Source: Epiperipatus broadwayi (taxonomy: Eukaryota; Onychophora; Udeonychophora; Euonychophora; Peripatidae). Taken from it: a stretch of DNA of 64,000 bases. The notes under the pieces were generated by a model. The model had not been told where the DNA came from, searched no databases, and worked only from the letters and a program-made list of their open reading frames with translations. Position 1 is the stretch's first letter. Each line of letters opens with the position of its first letter. The position numbers were made by a program, and so were the translations under genes. Where the stretch lies: positions 2,686,501-2,750,500 of the forward strand of contig JAQFVV010000030.1 of the NCBI GenBank assembly GCA_028023455.1. Direction: 5' to 3'. Shown here piece after piece: positions 62,414 to 64,000 of the stretch.

Positions 62414-64000
62414 TGATTGACCAGAGAATATAATTCCATTTTCCTCTATATTTATTAAATTAAAAACAAGGCAGTGATTTGGTCATATCACAAATGTTAA
62501 TCTGTAATCCTTACTTGTATGCATAATATATATATGATTCAAAATCCCTTTAGCAACCGAGATCTATATAAATATAAAAAAAATAACAGATAAACCATTA
62601 CTGTACTGCTCACTGCTTCTCTGTGGGTTATTTTGTGTAGAGAGATTGGATAAATTAATCGAACCTCATATTCTAAATGACAACACTGGTATTTTATATA
62701 TGTATGGATTATTTTTAAGTTCAATATTAAAATCTTACTACCCATGTGTTCTTTATTTAATGGTGACTGAACTAATGTTACTTAGTTATATTTCACAGCT
62801 AACTCAAGGGCACTTAAAATTATATAAAACATATGTTCATGCTTTGACTCCATCAAGCCACATTTATAAGCATTGAAGTTGATTTTCAGTTTTAAGAGCC
62901 AATTCTTATAAACCGAGTAAAAAATTATGCAGTAAGGGAGAACAACAAAGAAAGTACCAATAGACTACTAGTATTGCTAGCTTAGCATTATATCTATAAA
63001 ACACTAACTGTCAAGGTGAGTGGTATTTGTACTACATTAGAAATAGACACAGAATGTGATTAATATTCAATTATTATTTTTATAAATAAGTTAATGGAAG
63101 TGATTGACCACCAACTATATAACTTTAAAAGCAAATCACTTTATTTTAGACAAAAAAATATCACCTAACAAAATTTACCCTTTTCCCCATTACATATGAT
63201 AAATATTCCTCCACCAAACATGAATAATAAGAATGCAAATAAAATATTAATAACACAATAATATAAAACAAACAAACAAACAAAAACAACTGCATGTATA
63301 ATTTTACTCCAATAGAATTCCATTTCTGCCATTATTTGGCTATGATTTAAACTAGTCTTTTTTATATTTAATTAATAGTATATCCCATTCTCTTTCTTCA
63401 TTTGCCTTTCAGATCTAGATATCTGTGTTTGTGAATCAGTATATATACACACATATACAGATGTGTCGTTTACATACATTAATAAATAAAAATAACAGAA
63501 CAAAAGTTCATAATTTGTCATAAAATTAATATTACAAGAAAAATTTAAAAAAAAAAAAAATACGAATTGAAATAATGTAAATGCAAATTGTTTACCTTAT
63601 TTCCCAAGAATATAACTTAAAATAAGTAAGCTCACTGATATATGTGTAAGTTTAAGGTCTTTCTTATTCTTCATTATATTCTAAGCAAACTTTCAGGCAT
63701 TGGCAACTTTTCATTATTCTTTTAGAAAGAACTCCGTTTAGCAAACCGATGCTCTTGCATCATACAGATGGTCATAGAATCAACACAAAACATGGTTACT
63801 GTGGATAAAAAGTCTGGTACCCTCAGGTGTTCTTTACTTCATAGTATTTAGTATCTTGCATATAAAATCATCCATGATATATATTTTGTAGCACACAGAA
63901 TACTTATTATAATAATTTCTATTTCTAATCAAATGCCATAGTTAACTCTTTCCAAATTTCATGTCACTTAAGGTTTAATTTTTTTTTTCCATTCATTGTA
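62414..64000. other. AT-rich stretch to the window end
   Basis: No gene, RNA or classified repeat was seen. Two 68-76 codon frames on opposite strands near 62539-62876 overlap and have no recognisable content. Confidence 0.45.

Noticed and set aside
1-64000. tRNA, rRNA and CRISPR features
   Set aside because: I saw no cloverleaf with A and B boxes, no rRNA-like block and no regularly spaced short repeats.

Overview
The window reads as AT-rich, intron- and transposon-filled DNA of an animal, most likely an invertebrate. The support is a spliced KCTD-type BTB exon with a polypyrimidine acceptor and an AATAAA signal, a Penelope-like element with a GIY-YIG nuclease, an RTE-type LINE, a Ty3/Gypsy element and a BED-finger hAT transposase. 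I cannot name the species. I see no rRNA, tRNA, CRISPR array or operon. Only one probable host coding segment is recognised (2386-3045, + strand).

Layout. 1-172 is half of an inverted repeat whose partner lies at 52633-52803. 2386-3045 is the terminal exon of a KCTD-like gene. 4214-6247 and 50544-52632 are two copies of an unclassified 2-kb element with short terminal inverted repeats. 10088-16205 is a decayed Ty3/Gypsy element whose 5' LTR is interrupted by a 542-bp element with ~47-bp inverted ends. 16797-17270 and 21288-22323 are fold-back structures. 19490-20345 is a degenerate T/G-rich array.

The most informative region is 23.9-45.3 kb, a nest of insertions. A hAT (BED/SCAND3/ZBED-like) transposase gene on the minus strand starts near 45311 and ends at 24651. 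It is split in two at a conserved site: the N-terminal half is at 40021-40968 and the C-terminal half at 24651-25407. The splitter (25413-40015) is a non-coding LTR element with ~2.3-kb LTRs, a polypurine tract and a 5-bp target duplication. Its 5' LTR was itself hit by a 5.6-kb unclassified insertion (25614-31214), an RTE LINE (31247-34049, 8-bp duplication) and a 398-bp TRIM-like element (34158-34555, 5-bp duplication). Separately, a Penelope-like element (41512-45145, 13-bp duplication) sits in the hAT leader. It has long inverted terminal repeats, each with a hammerhead-ribozyme core.

At 45928-46387 lies a 460-bp element with 41-bp inverted ends. On the minus strand it carries a well-formed type I hammerhead ribozyme motif with a two-pair stem III. 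The 542-bp element inside the Gypsy LTR has a decayed hammerhead-like core in the same strand orientation. These two are the best candidates for a little-described family of non-autonomous, ribozyme-bearing elements.

46.4-64 kb is mostly non-coding. It holds a LINE tail relic, the second 2-kb repeat, a short minisatellite and a few tandem duplications.

All of this is from reading by eye; no similarity search or folding programme was run.
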